Source: Malachius bipustulatus (lineage: Eukaryota; Arthropoda; Insecta; Coleoptera; Melyridae). Taken from it: a stretch of 64,000 bases of DNA. Location: positions 558,001 through 622,000 of the forward strand of contig OU342631.1 of assembly GCA_910589415.1 (NCBI GenBank), written 5' to 3'. Positions 21,301 to 33,560 of the stretch are shown here, piece by piece. The position numbers and the translations under genes are program-made. Under the pieces are notes generated by a model. That model was given only the letters and a program-made list of their open reading frames with translations, made no database searches and was not told where the DNA came from. The stretch's first letter is position 1. Each line of letters opens with the position of its first letter.

Positions 21301-22739
21301 TATAGAAAAAGATCATTCAAAGTTTTTATTTTATTTGAGAATGATTGAAAAACTTTCTTCGTTTCGCTGATTCTACGTTTTATTTTTAAATAGGTATAGG
21401 TACCTACCTAAGTACCTACATATTTGGATAATAATGTGACTTCTTTGTAAATAAATATTCGAAATAATTCTGAAAGCACCTGAAAATCTTCAATGAAGGA
21501 AAATGTCTTCTTTTTAAACTTTTTAAAATCTCAAAAATTATTTTGGAACCTTTTCGTCAACGTCAACCTGTTTAAAACCTATTACGGTCTTTTATGGATT
21601 TTTAAGGATATTTAAAAAAAAGTTCGAGTCTCTTGAACAACCTTGTGAAAATTGTGTTCATTAATTTGAACCTATGAACATTTAGAAATCTAAAAAAAAT
21701 TACAACTCTTTTTAAATGACTTAAATCCTCTTTAAGTAAAGTATGTTTAGACTTCATAAAAAATCTCGGAAATATCTGTAAAGCGCCCTTGAAAATTTCG
21801 AATCTTTTGAACTTCTAAAAAAAGAAAAAATTAAAGAGAAACCTTGTCGAAAATTTTTTAAAGTATTCAAAGGAAATACCTTTTACCATTGAATATTAAA
21901 ATTTCAATAGAATGTTTAGATCGAAACTTGAGACCTTCATATTCTATCCCTCTTGCAAACCTATTTTATCAAACCTATTTACTACTTGAAACCTAGTTCA
22001 TCAATAATTTTGGACTTAAAAAAAAACCTATTCGTTTATTTGGTTCTTCTAGAAAAGGCTTCTTATAAAATACGTTTAAAAGGTAGAAATACTTGAAAAA
22101 TTCAAGACTTGAAAATATTTCAGGAATCTTATTTATTTGAATGAGAGTATATGGACATGGGCTTGAATAAAGTATTAGCTCTCAGAGCTTAAATTTCTTT
22201 AAAGTCTCGTAAATAATTTTTACACTTCTTGGAAATAAATATGGAATATTCTGACACTTCAAGAAATTCTTCTAATGTTTTTTTTTATATTATACTTTTT
22301 TTAAAATGTTTGGAGACTGTTTTGGCAATTTCAAGTCTTTTAAACTTTATCAAAAATTATTTTAATGGAGAAAGTTAAAAAAATAAATTGTTGTCAGTCT
22401 TTTATAAATTTGAATGCATAATTTTGACACCTCGTGAACACTCTTTTTGAACTTTTTGGTGAAGCTTTTTGATAAGATTTTTTTAAGAGAAATAATTTTT
22501 TTGAAATGAGATTCCTAGAAGGAATATATTAAAAGAAACCTCTTTAGACAATAATTTGAAACCAAAAGATTTTAGCACCCCTTTAAAAACTCTTTCTACC
22601 TATACTTAACAAAATTACTTTATAGTGTCATTTTGCAAAAACTGTTAATTTTTTTAAAGAAAACTAGGAACAGCAAAATGAATGAAATTTTGTGAATCAA
22701 ACGTTCATACAAAACTGAAAGCTATTTCTCCTCAATATT
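21301..22739. other. AT-rich upstream spacer of twist
   Basis: Long AT-rich stretch with many recurrences of short words such as TTTTAAACTTT, TTGAAAATTTC and AAAAATTATTTT, perhaps remains of very old repeats. No coding signal. Confidence 0.4.
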
Positions 22740-23545
22740 TTGGAATCGCTCAAATACACTGTGTGTGGCAAAGATAAGAATGAACAGCTTGGGGATCTCG
22801 GAAACCGTCGGAGATACAAGGTCGGTTTAATGGGGAAAAAGTTGGACTACCAGAAGAGTGCAATAGCAGAAAGAGATTTCAAAATTATATTTAATTTTCG
22901 ATTTATTTATAAACCCTATATTTATTTATGTTATAAAAATAATTTATTTAATTATTATTTAAGAAAAAACAAAATTTTCAATTTTAGATTTTCTCATTTC
23001 TTGACGTTATTCTTATTGAAGATTGGGAAAACTGAAACCACATTTTCATTGCAGTTATTGACCAGCTTTTTTTTTCCAAATTTTTTATTTTTTTTTCCAA
23101 AATTGACCAAATAATTTTTTTCCATCTTAATGAAAGAAAAAAGTACCTATAGATAAACAATATTTATTAAAAAAAAAAATACATAAACTAGGTATATTGT
23201 TATATGAACAGCTTTAAAATTAAAAATAACAATGCAAAATTCATTGAACTTTATTTTTTTAAAGACCAGAAGACGTACGACATGTTGAAGATAAGCACCC
23301 ACTTGGTGTGTGAATTAAAGAGTGCATCTGTGTGGCGGACCCCTCAGAGAGATTCATATAAGTATATTTTATCCGGCGGTATAGAAAGGAATGATAAAAA
23401 ATAATGCTCTTCGAGAGGGTATACGGTTCCATTTCTGTCGCCAAGTGTCATTTTTTCAAGCACCCCGTTAAAGATTTTTTATACCACTTTTTAACAAATA
23501 CCGAACGTGTCATCAAGAACTTCAGTGGGTATTTCTACATAGGTA
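22740..23545. repeat. decayed foldback relative plus AT-rich spacer
   Basis: GGGGATCTCGGAAACCGTCGGAGATAC near 22791 resembles the ATCTCGGAAACTAGAAGAGA block of the element at 23546. This suggests an old related copy. Open frames of 66 and 124 codons here are AT-driven and unrecognised. Confidence 0.4.
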
Positions 23546-24232
23546 TACAGGGTGAGTCAAATCCGAGCTAAATCATTGAGATCTCGGAAACTAGAAGAGA
23601 TACGGACTCGGTTAAATTGGGGTTAAATGTTACTAGATTTAATGCTCCACAATAATCTGAGAAAAAATTAGGTTATCTCCGATACTTTTTGAAAAAGTGA
23701 AAAAAAAAGTTATTTTTGAAATTTAAAATTCGGATTTAGGCAGTTGGCTTATTTGAAAAAATATCAAAAAACTAAAAGCACTTTCTCCCGGCCACTTTTT
23801 ATTTGCTATCAAAATATGTAATAAGATTGAGGGTTACTGGTTTAGAATTTCCGCTGCCATCATCACCTTTTTTTTTTAATAAAAAAATTTCTTGGATACT
23901 TGTTAAAATTTTTAAATTCAATACGGTTCTGAATTGAAAAATTAACAAATAAATTCATATTTTCAGGACTATACTTTTGTAAAGTACCTAAGTAAATTAT
24001 CTATTATAAATTCATTCCAGAACCGTATTGATTAAAAAAAAATAATAATGAAATTTACAAATTTAGAAAATAAAAAAGTGATAAAATTAAGATTTCCTTC
24101 CAAAATCAAGAAAAAATCCAGGTCCGTATTCAAAATATTAATGTTGATTATGGCAGCATAAATAACCGAGGCCGTACCTCTTCTAGTTTCCGAGATCCCA
24201 ATGATTTAGCTCGAATTTGACTCACCTTTGTA
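23546..24232. repeat. foldback repeat, family C
   Basis: The left end TACAGGGTGAGTCAAATCCG and the right end (CGAATTTGACTCACCTTTGTA) are inverted copies, with further pairing of GAGATCTCGGAAACTAGAAG on both sides. It is 687 bp long. Its last two bases (TA) are shared with the first two of the next element. Confidence 0.85.
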
Positions 24233-25050
24233 CAGGGTGATTCATTATAATGTCGCCCCCCTTTAACTTTGTTATTTCATGTGTCCCAAAAAAATTAAAA
24301 GTGGGGTTATGTAGGTGCTAAAAAATACTTTTTTAGACGTGTAACAAAAATTTGAAAGTAGATCAATATACAGGGAAAACCAAAAATTTTTATTTTTTTT
24401 CAATGGATCACCCTATATATGAATTTATTTTTCGATTCCTCGTAAAATTCTAAGCATAACTTATAAAACATACCGTATACCTAAATTCAAAGGCTTCTGA
24501 AATATTCGCATTTGAAACATCATCAAATATTTTATAAAACACCTGTTGCAAATCAAGAAATCTAACAATAAAATGCTCTACTGGGCCTCCATTTTTTTCA
24601 ACACATTTTATAAGGGTTTATAAGGGTTGTTCGCATTTTCTCCAATGAATCTGTTATGAATTCTGGGTTATTTTAATTTAAATTATTAATTTTAATCCGT
24701 ATCAAATCTTTTAGATGATCGAGGTTTTCAATTTGGTAGTTATACACACGGTTTTTTAAATAGTTTCAAATGCGAATATTTCAGAAACCATTGAATTTAG
24801 GTATACGGTATGTTATATAAATTATGCTTAGAATTTTACGAGGAATCGAAAAATAAATTCATATATAGGGTGTTCCTTTGAAAAAAAAATTAAATTTTTG
24901 GTTTTCCCTGTATACTGATCTATTTTCAAATTTTTGTTATACGTATAAAAAAGTCTTTTTCAGCACCTACATAACCCTACTTTTAATTTTTTTGAGACAC
25001 ATGAAATAACAAAGTTAAAGGGGGGCGACATTATAATGAATCACCCTGTA
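24231..25050. repeat. foldback repeat, family D
   Basis: Ends TACAGGGTGATTCATTATAA and its inverted copy TTATAATGAATCACCCTGTA are perfect for over 20 bases. Arms of roughly 350-400 bp pair with few mismatches (GGGGGGCGACATT at both ends, CACCTACATAACCC inside). It is 820 bp and non-coding. Confidence 0.92.
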
Positions 25051-26398
25051 TGTTACAATTTTTTTTTATGGCACTGGGCTTTCTGTAGTCTTTTGATAAG
25101 TAGGTACCTACCTAATTATTAAGTGATCGTGATGTTACATCGATATTAATTTTTTTTACTTCTTGTTTGTCCGCCGAACATTACACAGGGTGTCCCAGTT
25201 TTCTCTCCACAAAATTTATATTTCGATAGCAGGTAAATTTTCTTCTGAGTAAAAAATTTTCTATAGGTAAAGTTTGGTTTTTTTCAACTGCTTAACATGT
25301 ATTAAATTATGCTTTGTTGTAACATTAAATATGGTGTCATCTGAAATGACAAGTAAAATTTGAAGGTTAACAAAGAGATCGCTGAAAATTTTTGACATTA
25401 AGCGGCTCCAGAAACCGGAGCAGTCGAATTGTGGCAAAAAGCCATTAGGCTCATAATCCCCACGTCCGAATTGAGGTGAAAAACTTTCTTCTACTTGGGA
25501 CCCATATTTAATCTGCGTCCGAACTGAGGTAAAAATAATAATAATTGGAAATATTATTACAGAACTGTACTAAATAAGACTGTCGCTAAAAACCTTAAAA
25601 AAAAATTACGGTAAAATTAAAAAAAAATCCATCTTTTATGGCGGTAAACGAAAATTTTGGTTGGAGAAACGAATGCAATTTGATTTTTATAAAAATTTGC
25701 ACTTAGGGGTGCCAACGTCACTGAGCTTTAGATCACTGAGTATGTACGGAATGCAAAACATATAGGGATACCTGCACAGTACATAGCAGGTTGAAATATG
25801 AATAATTTTGCAATTATTTGCTCTCCTGTAAACGGTAAAGTAGGGACTTAAAAAGTTCACATCAGCAGTATAATTAAGAATACGGAAAGAAGAAAGAAAC
25901 AGAAATGTGCATATAATGCTTCAGGCTGACCAGTGGCTCTCAAACATTTTCAGATAGTAGGTACTTTAATGATTCTTTAATGGATTTTAAAAATGAAACA
26001 GTTTTAGAACCTCACCTGCATTTCAGTCTACACATTGTTGCGGCTACCTATTTAGGTCTAAGTACCGGTTTTTACCCCCAATAAATCATTTGAACAATTG
26101 AATTCAAAATTAGACTTTAAAAATCTCTCTTCTCAATCCATTATAGGTAAAGTGACAGATATATTTTATGGCTTTCCGTATTTTTAAAATAGTTCTACTA
26201 TATCCTGAAAAAACAATGAATTCTCTTTTTTTAAACAATTTCAAATAACTTGTAAATTTGAGTTATGATATAATAAACTGCAACAATTGGAAAAGAAACA
26301 TTTTTTTAGTTGGGCAAATAAATCAATAATCAACAATAATAATTATATTTGATTTACTTTTCATTATTATACTATTTGGTTATTAGTTGGTCACAATA
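25051..26398. other. no gene recognised
   Basis: AT-rich. A lone ACAGGGTGTCCCAGTTTTCT at about 25184 looks like one end of a foldback-type element without a partner. Confidence 0.45.
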
Positions 26399-26607
26399 GC
26401 CAAACTGTTAGAGTTTCGGTCAAACGGTCTCTAAAGTACAGCATGGCTTTGTTTGGTCAGTACTTGGATGAGTGGCCAAACTAGTGGTAAATAAAAAAGT
26501 TCCGTGACCGATCGTGCTCCGGGAGGTACGTTAAAAAGGGGATCCCGGCTGCTTCACAGCAGTCGTTAAGTTACGTCAATTACGTCAACAACTCGTTAAT
26601 CGTTGGG
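26399..26607 (+). mobile_element. SINE with 5S rRNA-like head
   Basis: The head resembles 5S rRNA: AAGTACAGCATGGC (box A region, near 26434) and GGTCAGTACTTGGATGAGTG (box C region, near 26456). The body (GTGCTCCGGGAGG... GATCCCGGCTGCTTCA... AGTCGTTAAGTTACGTCA) is the one found inverted at 7858-7986. A 5S-type internal promoter driving a shared SINE body fits SINE3-type elements. The 3' end and target duplication are unclear. Confidence 0.7.
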
Positions 26608-28264
26608 AATATCAAAAATTACTTACGTATTAGAAAAAAGATAGTTTTAGTAATTTCCTAAAAAAGGTATCTTGTAATTTTTTAGTATACATAATATGTC
26701 AGTTTTCGTGTTAATCAATACTTAGACTTAGGTACCTAAGAAATTGAAATTTTTTTATTTTTGATGCGCGCAGCCCTTAGAAAAAATGAAATTACTTGAA
26801 AACCAAACAACCATGAAGAAAAATAAAAATGCGTTTTGAAGTGGACATAAATTACAAAATTTTTTGCCTTCTCGTTGATCATGAATAACACGAAAAATAA
26901 GACAAAACATACCGACGAAAAAAAAAAGATACTTTTTTTTAATCGCCCAGTATTAGGAAAAAATACTTTTTCCATCAAAGGGCGGCGGTTTGGGGGGGGG
27001 GATGCGGTACACACCCAGAACTGATTTTTGTGGATTTATGTTCTATAACCTCTTCACTAACAATTGAAGGGATTTTATGAACTTTAATAATAATTTATAT
27101 TTAAAAAAAAAATTAAAAAAAAAATCCTGAAACGTGATTTTTTAATTATAAATTTCGATATTCTACTGCTCAATGCTCATATTTTAGCAAGTCTGAAACT
27201 TCAATTAAGTCTTATTTTACTTCAAAAGAGAGTGAAGGGAAAGAGTACAGGTAAAAGGTATAATTTCCTTTATAGCCTATACTATTATAACAGGGTCATG
27301 TTAATGCCTACCTAACATTTTAGAGAAGAAATTACCTAAAAAGCCAATTTTATGACTGGGAATTCCCAACAACCCTTATCTTTTACTAGCTAGGTAAGTA
27401 AACTTGTAGTACTGTTTACTTATGATTTATGATTTATTAGCTTATCATTGAGGGAGCAGGTACCTATTCAAGGCAGATATGCAGACGTCTTGGAAAGAAG
27501 AATAACAAATAAATCAACATACCCCGTCATTTAGGTAAATAATTTTATCTTTTCCCATTCTACATTCACTAAAGCTTTCTATAAGTGAAGACTGGAAAGA
27601 ACCAAAATCGTATCCCATTTCCCACGGTTCTGCAGATTCAAAATCGAATGTTAATTTTATGATGGCCCCTGCATTATAGCCCACTCACTCTCAAATCTCT
27701 TAGATTGGTATAGGTTTATTTGTAGGTATAGTAATTAAACTGATTTTAATGACGTAACTAAATTTCATTTGAAAGATTTTTATATTTAATTATAACCTAT
27801 TTATTTGAATGTCTTTCTAAAAAAATCATTTTTGTAGCAATGTATTATTAAAAAAAAAAAAAAAAAATGCGGAGAAGTGGGAGTTTGACCCGTTATCCTC
27901 GAGGTCCGTACCACGACATAGCGTAAAAGCTATGTCGAATGAAATCGTTCTCAGCTGTCACCAGGATACGGTATATGGTGTTTATTATTCTAAATCGTTC
28001 GATTGAGAATAATTCTAAAAGAATAGCGTGGAAGCTTAAGACGTACGCGAAAAATACTAAAACAGGTAAATTTTTTATTCAGAGGGCCCCCCTCAAAAAG
28101 GGATAGTTCATTCCCTTGGTTAGGGTAGGTATAGTATAGTTACTCCTTGGATTTTTATCATATTATTATGTACTTAATAGGGGTCAAGTGATACATTTTA
28201 AAAAGGTATATAAATTATCTTTACAACAAAATCACATTTTAGGGGTTTTACCTAAATATTACTT
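26608..28264. other. no gene recognised; dispersed repeat pieces
   Basis: The segment 26955-27065 is homologous, inverted, to about 45880-45955 (shared TATAGAACATAAATCCAC). A run of G (26992-27001) and an 18-A run (27850-27867) precede a GC-richer patch with a perfect hairpin, CGACATAGC-GTAAAA-GCTATGTCG, at 27914-27937. Confidence 0.5.
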
Positions 28265-28500
28265 ACAGGATGGTCGACCAAAAAAGTTCTCTTAAAAACT
28301 TGAAAATATGCGAGATATCAAAATAAAATTGATCACAATCTTGACTGTAGATGAGAGAATGAGAGAAACAGAATGAGTGTTTTTTAAGACATTTTCTGTG
28401 ATATCTCGCAAACTGGAAATACCAAAAATGTTTGAATTTTTTTTTTGTGATTGATAAGAAAAGCTCCTCCAAAAAATGTACTATGATGGATGTGTGCAAA
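28265..28500. repeat. probable short foldback repeat
   Basis: TGCGAGATATCA near 28308 pairs with TGATATCTCGCA near 28400, with weaker inverted similarity outward. It starts with ACAGGATGG. Confidence 0.45.
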
Positions 28501-28874
28501 AAAAGGAAAATAAACACACTATCGTTTTGCTGTTAAATATCTATAGCGTATGTAAGTACCTATTTTGTTTAAATTTTATCTTCTTAAGTTCTGATTATCT
28601 GAAATAAAGAGCAATGGAAATTTTCGGGACTATTTATGGTATTTCTAGAACATCAACTATTCAAAAAAGATAACATGTTAAAATTCTTAACTACGGTCTG
28701 TCAAATGATACCAATAGGTAAGTACAATTTTGTGCGTCTGGTACCTAAGTACCCATTGTTGAAAATTAATTTTTTGAGGCAGATGTTTATAATAACGGCT
28801 CTTTACAAATATTGGCATGCATCACTAAAATTTTATAGTGACAGATAATAATAAGCAAATAAATGGCGACCCTA
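28501..28874. other. no gene recognised
   Basis: AT-rich; a 70-codon opening at 28636-28848 has no recognisable motif. Confidence 0.45.
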
Positions 28875-29519
28875 TACAGGGTGTCCCGTATCGTTATGTT
28901 CAAATTTTGTGAGCATATAGTAGGCTTATTTCTAAGCCTAAAAAACCTAAAAGTGGCAGGTCTATCGGCAATCGTTACGAAGTTACAGGCCTAAGAAAAT
29001 AATGTCTAGTAAATACCGCAGATTTAACTTTGAAAACCACATAAAACTTGTTTTATTGACTGTATCTTTAATTTATCATGTGTTAAAAATGTCCTATTCC
29101 TTGCTGAATACAAGCTTGTGCTCGGAGGCCTATTGCAAAAGTAACAGTTTTCTCGTCTTTTTCGCGTACCTATCTCTTGACCAGCTTGCCGAATACGATC
29201 AAATAATAAATTTCTCTCTGGTATTTAGTTACAAACACCAATTCCGAAATATGTTGGTGCCGTATCTATTTGAATCATAATGCCATTTCGTATGAGCAGG
29301 GGAACCTCTACTAATGTTTATTTCGGTGACGTTTACTCATGTGTGGCCATTTTTGTGGCTTACAAAGTTGAATCTTGTTATTTACTAGTCATAATTTTCT
29401 TAGGCCTGTAACTTCGTAACGAATAAAGATAGACCTGTCACTTTTTGGTGTTTTGGGCTCAAAATTAAGCCTACTATATGCTCAAGAATTTTGAACATAA
29501 CGATACGGGACACCCTGTA
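28875..29519. repeat. foldback repeat, family E
   Basis: Ends TACAGGGTGTCCCGTATCGT and its inverted copy at 29500-29519 are perfect for 20 bases. Inner blocks (GTTACGAAGTTACAGGCCTA / inverted) pair near 28973 and 29402. It is 645 bp. The 92-codon opening inside (29002-29280) has no domain and is probably chance. Confidence 0.9.
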
Positions 29520-30795
29520 TAATCTCATTTTTCAGGAAGTGCGGAACCCTAAAAATGAAATTCAGATCATCAGATTTATATTCCCATTCGCGTCGTTAAT
29601 AAATTTACTCATCACACTGTAGATAGATACCTACTTAATCATCATTACATTACATTATTATAATACATTTCTAATAATGCACGTGCAGAAGATAAATTTA
29701 CGTTTGTCATAAAAACTATCTCTTTCCTGTACACTGTAGTCGCTGTATACATAACATACAACAACCGTCGACGTACTATGACGTATGGAAGTGATACATA
29801 AATCGACTAGGCATTTAATTTTTTACCCATTGTATCTTCGTATCTTCCTAGTTTTAGATGACGTCAGGCTAAATAAAAGGAAGCCGTTATTATAGCGATA
29901 ATGGCGGTAGAAGACTCCCAGCGGTATCTGGGAGGTCTACCTCAAGGAGAGAGTGAACAAAGCTTCCTTCAAAGTTTAAACGGTAACGAAGTCTTATTAT
30001 TCCTTGCTCCTGGGTGACATAAAATAGAGATTTATTATACTGTATGTTTAGTAAGTATTTTTATTTTACTTAAGATTTTATTATATGAGCCAGAACAGAC
30101 GTGTTTGAAAGGGTTTCGAACACCTTCCACGAGTTTTACGTAATTGTTTATTAAACTTATAATTAAACGAAGTTTTTGTGATTGTGTTTTAATTTTTTTA
30201 TTTTATAAGTTTTACTATAGGTAAGTATAAATATAGGTATAAAATATTATAAGTAAAAGAATGACCTTTCTTAATTGAAATAAATAATCTTGATTGATAG
30301 TACATTTTTATCTAAATAATAATAGTCTCGTTATTTGAAATATACTTCTCCAAGAAATTTACGCATACCACCAAGAAATAACCAAAAGTTTTTTTCTTAC
30401 TTTTTGTCAAAACTGCTTGTCCGATTTAGACGATTTTTTTTAAATACAGGGTATAGTAATAACAGTGTGTTTTTCCCTTTTTTGGAAGATTTCAACAATA
30501 ACAATTTCAATTTAAAATTAAACTTCAACCCTATCTTTTGGTAACGTTTTATTTTTTGATTTTCTCTATTATCTTGGCTACTACAAGAGGAACACAATTT
30601 TATATCATGACAAGTTTTTATTAATTTTAATTAGCACTGTATGAAAAACATAAAGTGAGAGTAAATTATCATCAGCTCAATGCAGCTGTCAAAAAGTATT
30701 TGATACAAGTGTAGTTCCATTATTAGTTCTTATGTTTTAATTTTGAAAAGTCATTTATTTTCATTTATATGCAATTGCATTAAATTAGAAAATAC
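29520..30795. other. intergenic stretch with a promoter-like cluster at about 29860
   Basis: A perfect CRE palindrome TGACGTCA (29859-29866) is followed by CTAAATAAAAGG (29869-29880, TATA-like) and, about 20 bp later, by an ATG opening a 38-codon frame (29901-30017) starting MAVEDSQRYLGGLPQGESE. This could be a host promoter, a solo LTR or chance. No other coding signal is seen. Confidence 0.35.
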
Positions 30796-31400
30796 AATGA
30801 TAGGTCATTATTTACATCTGCGGCTCCTAAAGTTTCACTATGGCACCTATAGGGGTGGAGAACATACCTATAGTAACACCAGGAAGCTATTCATTTGCTT
30901 TGCAAATTAATGGTTAGCCAAAAAAAGAGGCATTAAGAGCCGTTCTAATGAGTCCGGTCCTGGGTAGGCGGCGTATAAATACATAGGAAGCACGAACTCG
31001 AAATGATAAATCCGCGTCCAAGCCAACCGGATCGTAAGCGGCGGATGCCATGAGCACGACACAGTGAGGGATTCGACCGGATATAAGATTTCTCATATCG
31101 TATCCAGAGTATAGCGAACGATGTCACGATTTTTGGAATACAAATGCAAAATAAATGCAAAATTCAAAATAAAAACCGTGCTACTGTTAATCTCGAAGAT
31201 ATTCCTTGCCCTGAAAGTGAAGAAAAAAATAGAAATTCGACCGTAGTGTCAAAGAGGCCTCCGTTGTGACCTTAATATTAGTTTGCAATGGCTGTTTTTA
31301 GCGTCTTACCCACCCAGCTAGCACCCCTACTTCGCTCCTCGGTTCTGAAAAAATTGATGAAACTTAGGAGCCACGGATGTAAACAATTACCTAATGATAA
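30796..31400. repeat. foldback repeat, family M, with GC-richer centre
   Basis: ATTTACATCTGCGGCTCCTA near 30809 is matched inverted by TAGGAGCCACGGATGTAAAC near 31365, with further pairing of AGGGGTGGAG / CCCCTAC blocks. The centre (30930-31110) is richer in G+C than its surroundings and of unknown content. Confidence 0.65.
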
Positions 31401-31589
31401 AGAAAAGGTAAATATTCAAACACGAAGAGAATAATTATTAGATTAGGTATAATTATTTTGTAACTGGTAATTGGTGAGTTCTTCCTTCCTTTTGTTGTAT
31501 TTTGATATTTCCACATTCTATTTACTGGAGAAATTAACTGCAATTAATAAATAATTTTTTGGTATTTTTTTAGATACCTCTGCATTTTG
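31401..31589. other. no gene recognised
   Basis: Short AT-rich spacer. Confidence 0.4.
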
Positions 31590-32110
31590 GTAATAATAAT
31601 AATAATAATAATAATCTTTATTTTTCTAGAATATTACATTCTTTATAACTATAATACCATAATATATGTATAATACTTAATTAAAATCTACACTAAATCA
31701 AACCTACTTTCCTATACATTTTTCTTACTAGCTAATTGTTCGGATTTTTTATGTACTCACTTAGCAGTCTTTTAAATGCATTCAAATTTGTTTCATTTTT
31801 TAACTTTGTTGGTAAACAATTATATAAATCAAAACTTTTATAGAAAAATGAGTTTCTATGTAACTCATTTATTGGTCTCATTAGCGCCAAATGTTCGTCA
31901 TTTCTAAGCTGCATTTCATAATTTCTGTCTTTTTTATAACTGATATATTTTCTTAAGTAATTCGGAAATCCTTCATTATTAACTATATTAAACACCATCT
32001 TAATACTATTATACTTTATTCTTTGTTCGACAGACATCCATCCTAAGCTATCAAGCATATCAGAAATGGTCACGTGAAAATCACCGACGTTCAATAAACT
32101 TCTGTCTCGA
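31590..32110 (-). mobile_element. 5'-truncated CR1/Jockey-type LINE, 3' end
   Basis: The minus-strand frame 32094-31732 (120 codons) reads MLDSLGWMSVEQRIKYNS, FNIVNNEGFPNYLRKYI, RNDEHLALMRP and NSFFYKSFDLYNCLPTKLKN, ending NLNAFKRLLSEYI. This is the C-terminal tail beyond the RT domain typical of CR1/Jockey LINEs (LGWL...QRI.Y...V.K...G.aP.YL...R...L....RT....S.f....lWN.LP..lr...s...FK..L..yl). A 3' UTR with AATAAA-like sequence runs to an (ATT)n tail, seen on the plus strand as (TAA)n at 31590-31613. The frame is open, so the insertion is relatively young. Confidence 0.88.
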
Positions 32111-32379
32111 CATGCAGAAGTTCCTGTCTTCTGACTCCGTCAAGTCGTATTTTAGTTATTCATAACGGAGGAGTTGGAAGGAATAAGTAATAACCACTGG
32201 AACTGGAACTAAAAGATCTGCAGCTGTTTAAGTTTTCTTCCTTCATCAGCGTCAAGACTATGTGGCCCCTCGCAGAGTCACTTTAGTTCAAGCAAAGGGG
32301 CGGGTTTTCAATGCTAATTACGGTTTTAACACTAGGTGTAGATATTCGCCAGTGGCGTATCTACAGAGGGATTCCGTGA
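32111..32379. other. no gene recognised
   Basis: Moderate GC around 32230-32340; no coding similarity. Confidence 0.35.
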
Positions 32380-33560
32380 AACTGAAACCAGGACCCAAAG
32401 CCTTAAAAGCACGGCTTACGTCGTGTCCCTATTTTAACTTTTTATGTACTATCCTATGATGATGTAGATGAAATGTTATACAGGGTGATGAAAACTCTTA
32501 TGATTTTTATCACCCTGTATAAAAATTTCAAGTACAATGTAAGATAACACTTGAAAAGTGAAGATAGGGACATGTAAGCCGTTTTGAGGTATCTTATTGA
32601 GTCGTTTCCGAGTACACTGCTTTCAAAATGAAAACTTGCGATTTTTATTTGTATACATATAACACAAAAACTACTCAATTTAAACCGCAACTGTAAAAAC
32701 CATTATTATTAAATTTTCTCAGGAAATATGAAAATATAAAAATATACACGCAGGGTGTCCTATTAAAAAAAAATGGGAATTACTGAGTCAAGGAACATGC
32801 ACCCTGTATATTTTATTCTTACATCAATAGAAAGTGTTTTTGCTTTTTCTTAAACTCAAAACTGAAAGATTTATTGGACCGTTGCCATACTATACCCATC
32901 CGGTATAGTATTTGTAGATTGTCTCAGAAGAAAATAAAAATAGATTTACTTTTACAGGTGTTTAAATTGAGAAATTTGGAGTTATAAACAAGTGTAAATC
33001 GCAATTTTTGAAACTAAAGTACAAACGAAAACGTCTCAATTTAGAGGAACACGGCTTACATGTCTTTTTTATATTCTATTCCATGGTACAGAAACATTTG
33101 TACAATATTTGATTTTTTTTATACGCGTTGAGAAATCCCCGATTTTCCATGATCCTGTATAAACATTTCATGTACATCACAGATAGTACATAAAACGTTA
33201 AAATAGGGACATGTAAGCCGTTTTTCTATTAGCTTGAGCCGTTTTCGTCCTACAGGGCTTTGAACTTTAAAAATTGAGATTTTCACTAGTTTATAACTCA
33301 CAAACTTTTCAATTTAAGCACCAACTGAAAGAACTAATTTTAATTTTTTTCTCAGACAATCTAAAAATGCATTAACATAAGAGCATTTTAACATTTCAAA
33401 TTCCATTAAAAAATAAAAAATAACCGTGATAAGTATGCCACTCGCATAGGGGACACAGTCCAGAATGATTTTAAATTATGGGTATTGAGACTGTTCTTTA
33501 TTTTTCCTTTATTTTCCATCATCTGGCCCACAGAGACCGATTCGAATGATCTGGGACACT
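32380..33560. repeat. family B foldback repeats, two palindromic units
   Basis: The first palindrome is centred near 32500 (TACAGGGTGATGAAAA / TTTTTATCACCCTGTA), with CGGCTTACATGTC-type blocks outside (inverted at about 32570). A second, partial unit spans 33050-33320. Near 33520-33555 the CTGGCCCACAGAGACCGATT block matches 2112 and 60122. It ends with CTGGGACAC. Confidence 0.7.

Noticed and set aside
29002..29280. 92-codon plus-strand opening
   Set aside because: It lies inside a palindromic repeat and shows no domain.
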